From: Acetobacter tropicalis
GTDB taxonomy: Bacteria; Pseudomonadota; Alphaproteobacteria; Acetobacterales; Acetobacteraceae
Length of the DNA stretch: 64,000 nucleotides
Direction of reading: 5' to 3'
Assembly (NCBI RefSeq): GCF_001580915.1
Contig: NZ_LHZQ01000217.1
Coordinates: 1 to 64,000 of the forward strand
Below are positions 35,061 to 46,017 of the stretch, piece after piece (positions within the stretch are counted from its first letter, which is position 1; every line of letters begins with the position of its first letter). Below the pieces are notes generated by a model. It was not told the origin of the DNA, did not search any database, and saw only the letters and a list, made by a program, of their open reading frames with translations. The translations under genes and the position numbers were made by a program.

Positions 35061-36719
35061 ATGAATAGCCAGCCCCCCCGCCCGCCTGTGCCTGCCTTTG
35101 CTTACTCCCCCATCTTTCCGTTGGGGGAAGACACCACCACCTATCGCAAGGTGGATATCAAGGGGGGTGTCAGCACCTCTCACTGTGGCGGCAAGACCGT
35201 TCTGCACATCACACCCGAAGCGCTGACAGAATTTACGGCGCAGGCGTTCCATGAAGTGGCCCATTACCTGCGGCCCAAACATCTGGAACAGCTCTCCAGC
35301 ATCCTCAAAGACCCTGAAGCCTCGGACAATGACCGCTTTGTGGCTCTTGATCTGCTGAAGAACGCCTGCATTGCCGCAGGGGGTGTGCTGCCCATGTGTC
35401 AGGATACCGGCACCGCCATTGTCTTCGGCAAGAAAGGCCAGCGTGTGTGGGTTGAGGGCGATGAGGAAGTCGCGTTCTCCAAGGGGGTGTATGAAACTTA
35501 CACCCGCACCAATCTGCGCTATTCGCAGATGGCGCCTCTGTCCATGTTCGAAGAAAAGAACACCGGCACCAACCTGCCCGTGCAGTGCGATATCTTCGCC
35601 AGCCCCGCCACGCATCATGATGAACAGTTTGATCTGATGTTTGTGGCCAAGGGCGGCGGCTCCGCCAACAAGACCTTCCTGTTTCAGGAAACCCGCGCCT
35701 TGCTGGGGTCTGAACAGAAGCTGCTGGACTGGCTGGACACCAAGATCAAAACGCTGGGCACCTCCGCCTGCCCGCCTTACCATCTGGCCATTGTGATTGG
35801 CGGCATGTCTGCCGAGCAGACGCTGAAAACCGTCAAGCTGGCTTCCACCCATTGGTATGACAGCCTGCCCACCAGCGGCAGCCCCACCGGCCACGCCTTC
35901 CGTGATGTGGAAATGGAACAGAAAATTCTGGGCCTTACCCGCAAGCTGGGCATTGGCGCGCAGTTTGGCGGCAAGTATTTCTGCCACGATGTGCGGGTGA
36001 TCCGCCTACCGCGCCATGGAGCCTCCCTGCCGGTTGGCATGGGCGTTTCCTGCTCTGCTGACCGCCAGATCAAGGCCCGCATCACGGCGGATGGCTTTTT
36101 TCTGGAACAGCTTGAGCATGACCCTGCCCGCTTCCTGCCTGAAACCACGGACGAGCATCTGGGTGGAGACGCCATCAAGATCAACCTCAACCGCCCCATG
36201 GATGAGATCCGCAAGGAACTCTCGCAATATCCTGTCAAAACCCGTCTGGCGCTGACCGGCACCGTGGTTGTGGCGCGCGATATTGCCCACGCCAAGTTCA
36301 AGGAACGGCTGGACCGGGGTGAAGGTCTGCCGCAATACCTGAAAGACCACCCCGTTTATTACGCAGGCCCTGCCAAAACACCCACCGGCATGGCCACTGG
36401 CTCCTTTGGCCCGACAACGGCCGGGCGCATGGATTCGTATGTGGCGGAGCTTCAGGCCAATGGCGGCTCCTTTGTCATGCTGGCCAAGGGCAACCGCTCC
36501 AAAGCCGTGAAGGACGCCTGTCAGAAATATGACGGTTTCTATCTGGGCTCCGTTGGCGGCCCCGCAGCCCGGCTGGCGCAGGACTGCATCCGCAAGGTGG
36601 AAGTGCTTGAGTATCCCGAACTAGGCATGGAAGCTGTGTGGAAAATTGAGGTCGAGGACTTCCCCGCGTTTATTGTTATCGACGATAAGGGCAATGACTT
36701 CTACGCTGAGTTAAGCTGA
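35061..36719 (+). CDS. fumA: Class I fumarate hydratase (iron-sulfur)
   Basis: 552 aa from ATG 35061 with GGAGA upstream. The Cys ligand block '[16 protein letters not shown]' near residue 111, '[13 protein letters not shown]' and 'YYAGPAKTP...[15 protein letters not shown]' are class I FumA/FumB hallmarks covering both the alpha and beta parts in one chain. Interconverts fumarate and malate. The [4Fe-4S] enzyme is oxygen-labile, notable for an aerobe. Follows sspB by 43 bp. Confidence 0.95.
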   Translation: MNSQPPRPPVPAFAYSPIFPLGEDTTTYRKVDIKGGVSTSHCGGKTVLHITPEALTEFTAQAFHEVAHYLRPKHLEQLSSILKDPEASDNDRFVALDLLKNACIAAGGVLPMCQDTGTAIVFGKKGQRVWVEGDEEVAFSKGVYETYTRTNLRYSQMAPLSMFEEKNTGTNLPVQCDIFASPATHHDEQFDLMFVAKGGGSANKTFLFQETRALLGSEQKLLDWLDTKIKTLGTSACPPYHLAIVIGGMSAEQTLKTVKLASTHWYDSLPTSGSPTGHAFRDVEMEQKILGLTRKLGIGAQFGGKYFCHDVRVIRLPRHGASLPVGMGVSCSADRQIKARITADGFFLEQLEHDPARFLPETTDEHLGGDAIKINLNRPMDEIRKELSQYPVKTRLALTGTVVVARDIAHAKFKERLDRGEGLPQYLKDHPVYYAGPAKTPTGMATGSFGPTTAGRMDSYVAELQANGGSFVMLAKGNRSKAVKDACQKYDGFYLGSVGGPAARLAQDCIRKVEVLEYPELGMEAVWKIEVEDFPAFIVIDDKGNDFYAELS

Positions 36720-36730
36720 GCCATTCAGCC

Positions 36731-36753
36731 GCCCGCCTTACGGGAAGGCGGGC
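36731..36753. repeat. Perfect 9-bp stem-loop after fumarase
   Basis: GCCCGCCTT, loop ACGGG, AAGGCGGGC. No T-run, so more likely an mRNA 3'-end stabiliser or processing signal than a terminator. Confidence 0.6.
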
Positions 36754-36777
36754 CAGCCAGAGGAGCCCTGCCGTTTC

Positions 36778-37170
36778 ATGCGCTTTACCGTTGACCGGAT
36801 GGACCATGCTGTCCTGACTGTAAGAGACCTCGAAATTTCAGCATCCTGGTACCAGCGGGTATTAGGGATGGAGCGGGAGGAATACGGGCGCAACAACCGC
36901 ACGGCCCTGCGTTTTGGTGGCCAGAAGCTCAACCTGCGCCCGCAGGGCACTGACGGATGGGAAACCGCCGTCCACGCGCTGCCGGGGGGAAATGACCTGT
37001 GCTTTGTCACCGCCGTCACCAGTGACGATGTGGTCGAACATCTGGAGAAATGTGGCGTGAGCATTGTGGAAGGCCCCGTGGCGCGCCTGGGGGCGCTTGG
37101 GCCGATCACATCCGTTTATTGTCATGATCCGGACCAGAACCTGATTGAAATTGCCTCCTATCAGGGCTGA
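36778..37170 (+). CDS. VOC-superfamily (glyoxalase-like) protein
   Basis: 130 aa. 'RMDHAVLTVRDLEISASWYQRVLGME' opens the first beta-alpha-beta-beta-beta unit; the second ends 'VYCHDPDQNLIEIASY', the typical metal-ligand Glu block. His in 'DHAVL' and Glu in 'LIEI' are candidate metal ligands. Fits the VOC 'biphenyl-diol dioxygenase/virulence-protein' group; substrate unknown. Same strand as fumarase, 58 bp apart. Confidence 0.85.
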   Translation: MRFTVDRMDHAVLTVRDLEISASWYQRVLGMEREEYGRNNRTALRFGGQKLNLRPQGTDGWETAVHALPGGNDLCFVTAVTSDDVVEHLEKCGVSIVEGPVARLGALGPITSVYCHDPDQNLIEIASYQG

Positions 37171-37171
37171 T

Positions 37172-37212
37172 CAAAAAAGCGCCGTTCAGTCTGATCTGAA
37201 CGGCGCTTTTTA
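37172..37212. terminator. Strong bidirectional terminator
   Basis: AAAAAAGCGCCGTTCAG, loop of six, CTGAACGGCGCTTTTT: a 12-bp perfect stem with A and T runs, between the convergent VOC and glucoamylase-domain genes. Confidence 0.92.
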
Positions 37213-37305
37213 TATGAGAGACAGTAAACGCGTCTGAGGAAGCAACGCAGGGGTAGCCCCCTGCCCTGCCTCGTCCGTCCTCTGCCTCGCATTAGGCCAA
37301 ATGTC

Positions 37306-38901
37306 TTACCCAGCCTGATTGGTCCGCACGGCACTTTTCTGCTCGGCCGGTGCGGTGTCAGACGCAGAAGACGTGCCAAGCCAGCCGCCCCGGAATCCGG
37401 CACGCAGCAATCCCTGCCGAATAACCGGATTACTTTTCATGACATTCCACACAAACCCACTGCGGCGGTTTTCCAGCATCAGCAGAATGGGCCCCTGATC
37501 AATGCCCAGATAAGCGGTGTCAGACCAGAAAGGCATCTTGCCTTTGTGGTAACTGGGGTTGAACGCATCCACAAAGCCGTAGCGGCCATAAATGTGGCTG
37601 CCATATCGCTTTTTCATTTCCCGCAGGGCAGGCACCGCAATTTCCGGCGCAAAGGCAACGGACCCACCCGCCGCCGTGGGGGCAATGGTGCCGTCATCCT
37701 GCGTGTAATCCCGCCCGGCCCCACGTGCGGAATAGGAGAAGAAGTGGCGCGTCTGCCCGTTGACGGTTTCTGTCACTTCACCGGGGCCGTCACTTGCTGT
37801 CAGCCCCCATACATCCGGTCCGTAATCCTGCCACTTGCCGGGGTTGGCCATGGCATAGGACCGCTGCGCATAGGCCGCGCGACGGCTGTTTTCAAAATAA
37901 TCGATGCCTTTTTCACGGTTCCAGTCATCCTGAATGCCCCGGAAATCAATCCAGGAATGGGTGTACTGGTGCCCGAAAAGCGGTGCGAAATTCAGCAGCG
38001 TCTGCCCGCTATATTCCCCCCAGCGTTTGTCATTAGTGGCCAGCCACGCCTGCCATGATGCCGGCTGCAACGGGTGCGTGACAGACCCCAGCGCCAGCAC
38101 ATAGGCCATCATGCCTTCACTGTAGCCTTCCCAATAATTGGGCAGGAACTGATGTTCTGGCGACCACCCCATGCTCAGGCGCTGATCGGGCCGGCGCATC
38201 CACGGCCAATCCACATTCTGGAAAAGCCTGTTGGCCAATGTGCGGATTTCACGCTCCTGCGGCGTATCCTGCGTGTAATAGCTTTCTGTAAACAGCACAC
38301 CCTGCATCAGCAACGCGGTATCAATGCTGGAGAGCTCGATATCCTTGTTGAAGCGCAGGCCGGTTTTATGATCCAGAAAATGATAGAAAAATCCGTGATA
38401 GCCAGAGGCATCGTCCGCACTGGCGTTCTGCGGCAGGCGAGAAAGATAACGCAGGGTATTCAACGTACGCGTAATGGCCTGAGCCCGCGTAATATAGCCA
38501 CGTTCAGCGCCAATGCCGTAAGCCGTAAGCCCAAACCCGATGGACGCCACGCTGGCCTGTGTCTGATCAGACGGATAACGGTCAGGCACCAGCCCGGTCT
38601 GCGGGTCTCCGGACTCCCAGAACCATTGGAAGGTGCGGTGTTCCAAATCTTCCAGCAGCGCCTGATCTGCCGCATTGGGCTTGAACGGAGCCGCTGCCGT
38701 TGAAACAGTCTTTTGGGAAACAGCCGGAGAAGAAATACTGGCCTCGGCAGCGTGCGTCACGGTAGGGGCCAGCCCCCCACCAGCAGCCGCAAAAAGCCCG
38801 ACGCCAAAAGAAAGAACAACCCGAAAACCAACACCCGGACGCGCACCCTGCCGCCTTTTCCGGCGCAGAGAACCCTGCCCTGAAAACCGCTTATCCACCA
38901 T
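37306..38901 (-). CDS. Glucoamylase-domain protein (PF10091, GH144-like)
   Basis: About 531 aa. Signal sequence after a basic head ('RVVLSFGVGLFAAAGGGL', ending near 'THAAEA'). 'LEDLEHRTFQWFWESGDPQTGLVPDRYP' then 'SIGFGLTAYGIGAERGYI', 'SSIDTALLMQGVL', 'NYWEGYSEGMMAYVLALGS' and 'FGHQYTHSWIDFRG' follow the order of the glycoamylase-like domain, whose GH144 members hydrolyse beta-1,2-glucans. ATG 38901 is chosen to give a clean signal peptide; the frame runs to 39039, and start support is weak. Confidence 0.82.
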   Translation of the reverse strand: MVDKRFSGQGSLRRKRRQGARPGVGFRVVLSFGVGLFAAAGGGLAPTVTHAAEASISSPAVSQKTVSTAAAPFKPNAADQALLEDLEHRTFQWFWESGDPQTGLVPDRYPSDQTQASVASIGFGLTAYGIGAERGYITRAQAITRTLNTLRYLSRLPQNASADDASGYHGFFYHFLDHKTGLRFNKDIELSSIDTALLMQGVLFTESYYTQDTPQEREIRTLANRLFQNVDWPWMRRPDQRLSMGWSPEHQFLPNYWEGYSEGMMAYVLALGSVTHPLQPASWQAWLATNDKRWGEYSGQTLLNFAPLFGHQYTHSWIDFRGIQDDWNREKGIDYFENSRRAAYAQRSYAMANPGKWQDYGPDVWGLTASDGPGEVTETVNGQTRHFFSYSARGAGRDYTQDDGTIAPTAAGGSVAFAPEIAVPALREMKKRYGSHIYGRYGFVDAFNPSYHKGKMPFWSDTAYLGIDQGPILLMLENRRSGFVWNVMKSNPVIRQGLLRAGFRGGWLGTSSASDTAPAEQKSAVRTNQAG

Positions 38902-39084
38902 ATCGACTGTAGCCCACCCCTTATTTCCCAATGCCGGAACACCACGCTTTTCCGGCAGACACAGGTAAGGAACCACCCAAAACAGGCATATCCATGTCAC
39001 TGCCATGACAGTAACAGGACACAGTTTTGAAAAAACCACGATATGCGAATAAGAGACTTTAAAGTTTTGTTAAAGAAACGATAG

Positions 39085-39112
39085 AAACGCCGCCCTCCCA
39101 AAAGAAGGCGGA
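39085..39112 (-). terminator. Probable terminator of alr-dadA
   Basis: Minus strand: CCGCCTTC pairs with GGAGGGCGG (8 bp, one G-U), followed by a T-rich stretch, 10 bp past the dadA stop. Confidence 0.6.
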
Positions 39113-39119
39113 GCGAATT

Positions 39120-40376
39120 TTACTGACCGTAACGGAAGACGTTCAGATCTTCATAAGCTATATCAGGCTTCTTTCCAGACATGATATCGGCCAGAACCCG
39201 GCCGGAGCCACAGGCCATGGTCCAGCCCAACGTGCCATGTCCCGTGTTCAGGAACAGGTTTTCATATCCTGTGCGGCCAATAATGGGTGTGCCGTCCGGC
39301 GTCATGGGTCGCAGGCCGGTCCAGAACGTGGCGCCGGGTACATCACAGCAGTTGGCAAACAGGTCTGTCACGGAATGTTCCAGTGTCTCCCGGCGCGGTG
39401 CACGCAGGCGGCGGCTGAACCCTGCCAGTTCCGCCGTGCCCCCCACCCGCACGCGGTCTCCCAGACGGGTAATGCCGATCTTGAACGTTTCATCCATGAT
39501 GGTGGAAACCGGCGCACGGGCTGCATCCGTAATGGCAGCCGTCAGGGAATATCCCTTCACCGGATAGATGGGCAGATCGAGCCCAAGCGGACGGACCACT
39601 CCCGGTGAGAAACTGCCCAGAGACAACACATAGGAATCGGCCGTCAGCACGCCGCCGCTGGTTTCCACACCAGTAATGCGGCCACCATCTGCCAGAATCT
39701 GCTTGATTTTGGTGTTGTACAGAAAGGTTACACCCGCTTTTGCAGCCATGCTGGCCAGTGTCTGCGTGAACTTGAACGCATCACCCGTTTCATCACCTGG
39801 CAGACGCAGACCACCCACAATTTTATGTGCGGCATCGGCAAGGCCGGGTTCAGCCTTCACACAGGCATCACGGTCCAGCACCTCATAGGGCACCTGGTAT
39901 TGTTTGAGCACTGCAATATCCAATGCCGCGCCATCAAGCTGCTTCTGGGTGCGGAACACCTGCAAGGTGCCTTGTTGCCGGTCATCATAGGTAATGCCGG
40001 TTTCCTTGCGCAGGTCTCCCAGCACATCACGGCTGTATTCTGCCAGCCGCACCATACGGCCCTTGTTCCGGTCATACGCAGGGGTGGTGCAGTTTTCCAG
40101 CATCTGCCACAGCCATTTCCACAAATGCGGGTCCGGCAGCGGCCAGAACACAAACGGACGATGCGCCATCATAAGCCAGCGTATGGATTTAAGCGGCACA
40201 CCCGGCCCGGCCCACGGGGCGGAATAACCGGGCGACACCTGGCCTGCATTGGCAAAGCTGGTTTCCATCCCGGCTTCAGGCTGACGGTCCACAACGGTCA
40301 CTTCATGCCCGGCCTGCGCCAGATACCATGCGGAGGTTACCCCAACCACGCCACCGCCCAGAACAAGAACTTTCAT
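39120..40376 (-). CDS. dadA: D-amino acid dehydrogenase small subunit
   Basis: 418 aa. FAD motif '[19 protein letters not shown]' at residues 3-21; '[20 protein letters not shown]' and the C-terminal '[20 protein letters not shown]' are DadA hallmarks. Oxidises D-alanine and other D-amino acids to keto acids, passing electrons to the quinone pool. AAGGA nine bases before ATG 40376. Follows alr by 41 bp: alanine is racemised then oxidised. Confidence 0.96.
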   Translation of the reverse strand: MKVLVLGGGVVGVTSAWYLAQAGHEVTVVDRQPEAGMETSFANAGQVSPGYSAPWAGPGVPLKSIRWLMMAHRPFVFWPLPDPHLWKWLWQMLENCTTPAYDRNKGRMVRLAEYSRDVLGDLRKETGITYDDRQQGTLQVFRTQKQLDGAALDIAVLKQYQVPYEVLDRDACVKAEPGLADAAHKIVGGLRLPGDETGDAFKFTQTLASMAAKAGVTFLYNTKIKQILADGGRITGVETSGGVLTADSYVLSLGSFSPGVVRPLGLDLPIYPVKGYSLTAAITDAARAPVSTIMDETFKIGITRLGDRVRVGGTAELAGFSRRLRAPRRETLEHSVTDLFANCCDVPGATFWTGLRPMTPDGTPIIGRTGYENLFLNTGHGTLGWTMACGSGRVLADIMSGKKPDIAYEDLNVFRYGQ

Positions 40377-40417
40377 AATGCGTCGTCCTTAATGTGTTCA
40401 GAAAATATCAGATGTTT

Positions 40418-41551
40418 TCACACGAGATTCTGGTAAATGCGGTGATACCGCCGCCCCAGAGACGTTAGAACCTCATAGCCGATGGTCCCTTCCGCAGCGG
40501 CAACATCATCCACGCCATATTGTGTGTTCAGCAGATCCACCAGTGCATCAGCCGCCAGCTCCGCCTCGGGAATGGCAGAGACATCCACCGTCATGGAATC
40601 CATGGAAATCCGGCCCAGAATGGGCAATTTCTGCCCCTTGAACCACGCACAGCCCGTGCTGGCGCCCTGACGGGCAAAACCATCCGCGTATCCTGTAGCA
40701 AGGGTCGCCACCCGGCATGGCCCCTCGGCCTGCCATGTCAGCCCGTATCCCACCCTGTCTCCTTTTGAGAGCGTACGGGTTTGCAGCACACGCGCCTGCA
40801 AACGCACCACCTGCTTCAGGGGATTGGGACCAGAGGCATTGGGGGCCACGCCATAAAGTGCTGCACCGGGGCGCACCAGATCCTGATGATACGCAGCACC
40901 CAGAAAAATACCGGATGATGCCGCGAGGCTGAGCGGTGCCGGAGGCAACAGGGCGGCATACTGTTTCAACCGCTCCAACTGCTGGGCATTAGCCGGGTTC
41001 TCCGGCGTATCCGCACAGGCAAGATGGCTCATGATCAGGCTGAGAGATATCCCTTTCAGCAGAGCAGGGTTTTCAAAAAGCTGCTGAACATCACTTGCAG
41101 AAAGCCCGAAACGGGACATGCCTGTGTCCAACTGTAAGACAGCATCAAGCGCCTTGCCCTTCCGCTCAGCCAGTGCACGTAACTGCGCAATCTGTTCCAT
41201 GCTGTTGAGCACGGGCCGCAGCCCGCTTTCCACACATTCCGCCAAAGCGTCCGGCCGGGCCCCGTGCAGAACGGTAATCCGCGCGTGTGGCGAAAGGGAG
41301 GGTCTCAGAGCCAACCCTTCATCCACATGCGCAACAAAAAACTCTTTTGCGCCAGCCTTTTGCAAAGCAGGCGCCACATGCGCCGCGCCAAGCCCATAGG
41401 CATCCGCTTTGACCACCGCAGCACACACCGCACCGGCAGTGCGCTGAACAAGCTGGCGATAATTGTCCACTATGGCTCCCAGATCCACCGTCAACACGGC
41501 ACCTGCCCGGGTAGCAGCCCAGTCAGCACGCGGAAGAGAACAGGAAGACAT
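40418..41551 (-). CDS. alr: Alanine racemase
   Basis: 377 aa from ATG 41551 (GGAG upstream). PLP lysine in 'AAVVKADAYGLG' at about residue 48 and the catalytic tyrosine block 'GDRVGYGLTW' are present; 'GRISMDSMTVDVS' is also typical. Converts L- and D-alanine. As first gene of alr-dadA it may be the catabolic enzyme (DadX-like) rather than the peptidoglycan one; sequence alone cannot decide. Confidence 0.94.
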   Translation of the reverse strand: MSSCSLPRADWAATRAGAVLTVDLGAIVDNYRQLVQRTAGAVCAAVVKADAYGLGAAHVAPALQKAGAKEFFVAHVDEGLALRPSLSPHARITVLHGARPDALAECVESGLRPVLNSMEQIAQLRALAERKGKALDAVLQLDTGMSRFGLSASDVQQLFENPALLKGISLSLIMSHLACADTPENPANAQQLERLKQYAALLPPAPLSLAASSGIFLGAAYHQDLVRPGAALYGVAPNASGPNPLKQVVRLQARVLQTRTLSKGDRVGYGLTWQAEGPCRVATLATGYADGFARQGASTGCAWFKGQKLPILGRISMDSMTVDVSAIPEAELAADALVDLLNTQYGVDDVAAAEGTIGYEVLTSLGRRYHRIYQNLV

Positions 41552-41689
41552 GGTGCCAGAACTCCACACTGTTTCGATATGACAATTTTAGCAAAGAGTG
41601 TGTGGCATATCTTGCCGTTTTGTCGCATAAAATTCTGACAAAGATGATTTTTATCGCATAACATGCGGCAATAGACAGGAAGTAGATAC
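41552..41689. promoter_or_regulatory. Divergent promoter region alr-dadA / lrp
   Basis: AT-rich 138 bp with inverted repeats TTTGTC / GACAAA and CGCAT / ATGCG around 41620-41675, sizes fitting Lrp-type binding. Regulation of alr-dadA by the divergent regulator is inferred from position. Confidence 0.5.
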
Positions 41690-42142
41690 ATGATCTTCGA
41701 CCGCATGACAGACGCCATTCTGCGCCACCTGCAACATGATGGACGGCTGAGCAATGCGGATCTGGCCCAGCGTGTGGGTCTTTCGCCCTCAGCGTGCCTG
41801 CGCCGGGTTAAACTTCTGGAAAAAAACGGAATTATTCAGGGCTATCGCGCCATTATTGATCGCAATGCCACACGCACCATGGCGACGGTGATTGTACAGA
41901 TCACACTGGAGCGCCAGACAGAAGACTGCCTGCGCCGCTTTGAAAGCCGTGTGCGGGACTGCCCCGATGTAAAGGAATGTTACCTGATGACAGGTGATGC
42001 GGACTATCTGCTACGCGTAGAAGCGCAGGATATGTCAGATTACGAACGCATTCATAAAGAAGAACTATCCCGCATGCCGGGTGTTGTGCGGATTCAAAGC
42101 AATTTTGCTATCCGCCCCGTTGTGCAGACATGGAAGAACTAG
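41690..42142 (+). CDS. Lrp/AsnC-family transcriptional regulator
   Basis: 150 aa. Helix-turn-helix 'ILRHLQHDGRLSNADLAQRVGLSPSACLRRVKLLEKNGIIQGY' (split over residues 8-50) then a RAM effector domain with 'YLMTGDADYLLRVEAQDMSDYERI'. AGGAAG seven bases before ATG. Divergent from alr-dadA, the usual arrangement for a DadR/BkdR-like regulator responding to alanine. Confidence 0.93.
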   Translation: MIFDRMTDAILRHLQHDGRLSNADLAQRVGLSPSACLRRVKLLEKNGIIQGYRAIIDRNATRTMATVIVQITLERQTEDCLRRFESRVRDCPDVKECYLMTGDADYLLRVEAQDMSDYERIHKEELSRMPGVVRIQSNFAIRPVVQTWKN

Positions 42143-42145
42143 GAA

Positions 42146-42170
42146 AGCCCCAAAAGGTGGCCTTTCTCAG
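42146..42170. terminator. Weak bidirectional terminator between lrp gene and rbfA
   Basis: GAAAGCCC and GGCCTTTC around AAAAGGT form an imperfect stem (one mismatch) between two convergent stops 24 bp apart. Confidence 0.4.
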
Positions 42171-42649
42171 TTCTCCGAATCGTCTTTCTTGTCTGCGTCC
42201 GGTTCGTCTTCTTCATCCAGATCACGCTTCACATCTGGAGATTTCAGCAGACTATCCATATGCATGGCGTAATCCAGCGTTGTATCTGGCTGGAAATGCA
42301 ATTCCGGCGCTACACGCAGCCGCAGCTTATGCGACATCTGGGTACGCAACCATGGGGCTACCCGCTTGAGCGCAGGCAGCAGCGCATCAATATCGCTCCG
42401 ACCCAGACGCGCCACAAATACGGTGGCATGTTTGAAATCCGGAGAAAGACGCACTTCCGTCACCGTAACCGTGGCGTCTGCCAGATCAGGATCACGAAAA
42501 GTGGTCCGCGCAAAAAGTTCAGCCAGCACACGACGAACTTCTTCGCCCACCCGTAACTGGCGTTGAGACGGCCCTAAAGGAGAAAGACCGGCGAGATACC
42601 CCGCCGGTCCTTTCATTCCAGGCCTGTCTGATCCGTTCCGACGGCTCAT
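42167..42649 (-). CDS. rbfA: Ribosome-binding factor A
   Basis: 160 aa. '[24 protein letters not shown]' and 'DFKHATVFV' with the KH-type fold '[22 protein letters not shown]' are RbfA. Acidic C-terminal tail. 30S maturation factor. Start overlaps infB stop as ATGA; last gene of the nusA operon. Confidence 0.95.
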   Translation of the reverse strand: MSRRNGSDRPGMKGPAGYLAGLSPLGPSQRQLRVGEEVRRVLAELFARTTFRDPDLADATVTVTEVRLSPDFKHATVFVARLGRSDIDALLPALKRVAPWLRTQMSHKLRLRVAPELHFQPDTTLDYAMHMDSLLKSPDVKRDLDEEDEPDADKKDDSEN

Positions 42650-45330
42650 GCAGGCACCAACTCACTTTCAAAACATTCGACCACATCGCCTTCGCGCAGG
42701 TCATTGTATCCAGCAAAGGAGAGACCGCACTCATAACCACGGGCCACTTCCTTGACATCGTCCTTGAAGCGCTTGAGCTGGCTGAGGTCACCTTCATGGA
42801 TAACCACACCATCACGCAGCAGACGCACGCCACAACCGCGTTTGACAACGCCTTCCGTAACGTAACAGCCAGCCACCTTGCCCACTTTGGTAATTTCGAA
42901 AACCTTGCGGATTTCGGCATACCCAAGGAACTTTTCGCGATGCTTGGGCGCAATCTTGCCACGCACCAGCTGCTCCACATCATCAGCTACCTGATAGATG
43001 ATGGAGTAGTAGCGAATTTCCACACCTTCGCGCTGGGCGAGGGTACGGGCCTGCGCTGTGGCACGCACGTTAAAGGCAATGATAACGGCATCAGACGCCT
43101 TGGCGAACTGCACATCACTTTCCGTGATCTGCCCCACCGTTGCGTTGAGCACACGCACTGCAACTTCTTCATGCGCCAGCTTGAGCACTGTGGTCTGGAT
43201 GGCCTCGGCAGATCCCTGAACGTCCGCCTTGATGAGAACCGCCACTTCCTTCTGCTCACCCGCCTGAATACGGGCCAGCATCTGGTCCAGCGTGCCGCGA
43301 GCCGCAACCTGACCTGCAACCTGATGTTCCTTCAGCTTACGCTGACGGAATTCAGAAATTTCGCGGGCGCGGTTTTCGTTCTCGACCACAACAAACGGAG
43401 CACCTGCAGAAGGAACGCCTGTCAGGCCAAGAATTTCAACCGGCATGGACGGCGTTGCATCCGCAACCTGACGGCCACGGTCGTCAACCAGCGCACGCAC
43501 ACGGCCCCATTCCGCACCAGCGACAACAATGTCACCTTTATGCAGGGTGCCCTTCTGCACCAGTACGGACGCCACGGACCCACGACCACGGTCCAGACGG
43601 CTTTCGATCACCGCACCTTCTGCCGTCCGGTTCGGATTGGCTTTCAGGTCCAGAATTTCGGCCTGCAGAAGAATGGCTTCTTCCAGCTTGTCCAGTCCTT
43701 CACGCTTCAGCGCAGAGACTTCAACGTCCTGCACGTCACCGCTCATGGATTCCACAACAATCTCGTGGCTCAGCAGTTCCTGACGCACGCGGTCAGGGTT
43801 GGCACCGGGCTTGTCGATCTTGTTGATGGCCACAATGATCGGCGCATTGGCTGCCTTGGCGTGTTTGATGGCCTCAATGGTCTGAGGCATCACACCATCA
43901 TCAGCCGCCACAACCAGCACCACCACGTCCGTAATGGAGGCACCACGGGCACGCATGGCGGTAAACGCCTCATGTCCGGGCGTATCCAGGAACGTGATCT
44001 TGGCACCGGATGCCAGCGTCACCTGATAGGCACCGATATGCTGGGTAATGCCCCCGGCTTCGCCTGCCGCAACGTCTGTGGTGCGCAGGGCATCCAGCAG
44101 AGAGGTCTTACCATGGTCAACATGGCCCATGATGGTCACAACTGGCGGACGCGGCTGCAGATCTTCCGGTGCGTCCTCAATGCCTTCAATGCCCAGCTCA
44201 ACGTCACTTTCAGACACACGGCGCACACGGTGGCCGAATTCTTCAACGATCAGTTCAGCCGTATCGGCATCAATGGTCTGGGTCACCGTTGCCATGACGC
44301 CGTTTTTCATCAGCGCCTTGATCACTTCACCCTGACGGGCGGCCATACGGTTAGCCAGTTCCTGAACCGTGATGGTTTCAGGCAGCACAACATCGCGCAC
44401 CACCCGGACCTGATCGGCACGGAGACGTTCCAGTTCGGCCTGACGGCGTTCACGTTCGCGTTGACGACGCACAGAAGCGAGTGAACGCGTCTTGTCGTCA
44501 TCCCCTTCAATCGCGGCCTGAATATCAATCCGGCCTGCGCGGCGACCGCTGTCACCCTTACGGGCACCACCGGGGCTCTTGCGCGGAGGCGCACTGCCAC
44601 CCGGACGACGTGCAGGGCTGCCACGGCGGGGCTGATCATCATCCCCTTCCGTACCACGACCACGCAGACGCAGGGTCTGGGCAGCAGCCGCAGCACCATC
44701 AGCCGCAGCGGCTGGCGCTGCCTGCGGACGCGGAGCAGCAGGCTTGAGCGGCTTGGCCGGCATGATCGCCCGCTCAGCCAGAGGCTTCAGGCGCCCAACA
44801 GGGGGAGCCAGCGTGACTTCACCCGGAATGGGCACAGCAGAAACCACCGGCCCTTTGGCTTCAATCGGCTTGATGGAGTCGATACGCGCCTTGCGTTCCG
44901 CTTCCTCAGCTTCAGCCTTGGCTACAGCTTCTTCTTCAGCGGCACGCTTTTCATCTTCTTCACGACGGCGGGCTTCTTCAGCGGCGGAAAGAATCTGGAT
45001 CTTTTCCTGCTCGCGCCGTTCAGCCTCACGCCGTTCGGCTTCTTCAGCCGCTTTCTTCTGTTCCTGCAACACGCGCTGGCGCATTGCCAGCTCGGCAGCC
45101 GTCAGGGTACGGCCACCTCCTGCACGACCGCCCGCACCACGGCCACCGGCTCCGCCTGCAGCGCCGGGGCCACGCTTCTTGCGCACCTCAACCTGCACGA
45201 CCTTGGAGCGGCCATGGCTGAAACTCTGCCGCACGGACCCGGCATCAACCGTCCGTCCGACTTCCGAACGACCCGCCGGCCGAAGGGACAAACGTCCCTT
45301 ACCCTGATCCTGATCCTTGCCTTCGCTCAT
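42646..45330 (-). CDS. infB: Translation initiation factor IF-2
   Basis: 894 aa. N-terminal 330 residues are Ala/Glu/Arg-rich, with a coiled coil of '[17 protein letters not shown]' type and Gly/Arg repeats, as in alphaproteobacterial IF-2. The GTPase domain starts near residue 395: G1 'GHVDHGKTS', G2 '[10 protein letters not shown]', G3 'DTPGHEAF', G4 'NKID'. Domains II, III and C2 (fMet-tRNA binding) follow. ATGA overlap with ylxR. Confidence 0.98.
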   Translation of the reverse strand: MSEGKDQDQGKGRLSLRPAGRSEVGRTVDAGSVRQSFSHGRSKVVQVEVRKKRGPGAAGGAGGRGAGGRAGGGRTLTAAELAMRQRVLQEQKKAAEEAERREAERREQEKIQILSAAEEARRREEDEKRAAEEEAVAKAEAEEAERKARIDSIKPIEAKGPVVSAVPIPGEVTLAPPVGRLKPLAERAIMPAKPLKPAAPRPQAAPAAAADGAAAAAQTLRLRGRGTEGDDDQPRRGSPARRPGGSAPPRKSPGGARKGDSGRRAGRIDIQAAIEGDDDKTRSLASVRRQRERERRQAELERLRADQVRVVRDVVLPETITVQELANRMAARQGEVIKALMKNGVMATVTQTIDADTAELIVEEFGHRVRRVSESDVELGIEGIEDAPEDLQPRPPVVTIMGHVDHGKTSLLDALRTTDVAAGEAGGITQHIGAYQVTLASGAKITFLDTPGHEAFTAMRARGASITDVVVLVVAADDGVMPQTIEAIKHAKAANAPIIVAINKIDKPGANPDRVRQELLSHEIVVESMSGDVQDVEVSALKREGLDKLEEAILLQAEILDLKANPNRTAEGAVIESRLDRGRGSVASVLVQKGTLHKGDIVVAGAEWGRVRALVDDRGRQVADATPSMPVEILGLTGVPSAGAPFVVVENENRAREISEFRQRKLKEHQVAGQVAARGTLDQMLARIQAGEQKEVAVLIKADVQGSAEAIQTTVLKLAHEEVAVRVLNATVGQITESDVQFAKASDAVIIAFNVRATAQARTLAQREGVEIRYYSIIYQVADDVEQLVRGKIAPKHREKFLGYAEIRKVFEITKVGKVAGCYVTEGVVKRGCGVRLLRDGVVIHEGDLSQLKRFKDDVKEVARGYECGLSFAGYNDLREGDVVECFESELVPA

Positions 45331-45983
45331 TGACCCGCCTGTTCACACCCATCCGCCGGAAAGGTCCGGCGAACCCGGGAGCCGCCTTGGGCAACCCCCG
45401 AAAAACGCTCATTCTCACAACACAGACGGGAGGCAAGACCTCCGTGCGCCAATGCTGCGTTTACAACCCGCTCACGCCCGAAAACCCTTGCAAGGTCTTC
45501 AGCCGAAAGCGCCTCAATCACAGGTAAGTTCCTGGCACCCGACAGGAGCCGATCCAGTTCATCCCTGCTTCCATCAGATGCATGAATGATCACTGCGGCC
45601 TCACGCCGCATCACCCACTCCCGCACCTTCATGAAACCACTGGTAGACTGCCCGGCACGCCGGGCCAGCCCCAGAAGTTCCACCATGCGCCGACGCAGAC
45701 CGGCCTCAACCTGAACAGCCAGATCTTCGGGCACCGTTACCTGCCGCCGTGCCGCCCGCGCAAACACGCCGCGCTTGCGGGCCTGTTCTATCACATCCCG
45801 CTGGGCGCTCAACCATATTCCCCGTCCGGGCAGTCGCGCGTCCAGGTCAGGCACAACAACAGATGAGGGTGATACCACAAAACGCAACATCAAGGCTGGT
45901 TTTTCCTGCTGCCGTGTTACTGCACAGCGCCGCAGGGGGCCTTTTTCGTCTTCATCCGCTTCGGGCAAAAAATCACCACTCAT
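45327..45983 (-). CDS. YlxR-L7Ae fusion RNA-binding protein (DUF448)
   Basis: 218 aa. N-terminal YlxR domain: '[19 protein letters not shown]' and '[18 protein letters not shown]'. C-terminal about 100 residues resemble the L7Ae/YlxQ fold ('[15 protein letters not shown]', '[11 protein letters not shown]'). In many bacteria these are two separate genes at this place between nusA and infB; here fused, as usual for alphaproteobacteria. RNA binding; exact target unknown. Confidence 0.9.
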   Translation of the reverse strand: MSGDFLPEADEDEKGPLRRCAVTRQQEKPALMLRFVVSPSSVVVPDLDARLPGRGIWLSAQRDVIEQARKRGVFARAARRQVTVPEDLAVQVEAGLRRRMVELLGLARRAGQSTSGFMKVREWVMRREAAVIIHASDGSRDELDRLLSGARNLPVIEALSAEDLARVFGRERVVNAALAHGGLASRLCCENERFSGVAQGGSRVRRTFPADGCEQAGQ

Positions 45984-46017
45984 TGTTTGTCAGGCTTTCC
46001 AGCAGCCAGACCCGTTC

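Noticed and set aside
42796-44484. 562-aa open frame on the plus strand opposite infB
   Set aside because: Antisense shadow of a certain gene; His/Asn/Thr-rich composition produced by reading GC-rich codons backwards, no motif, no ribosome site.
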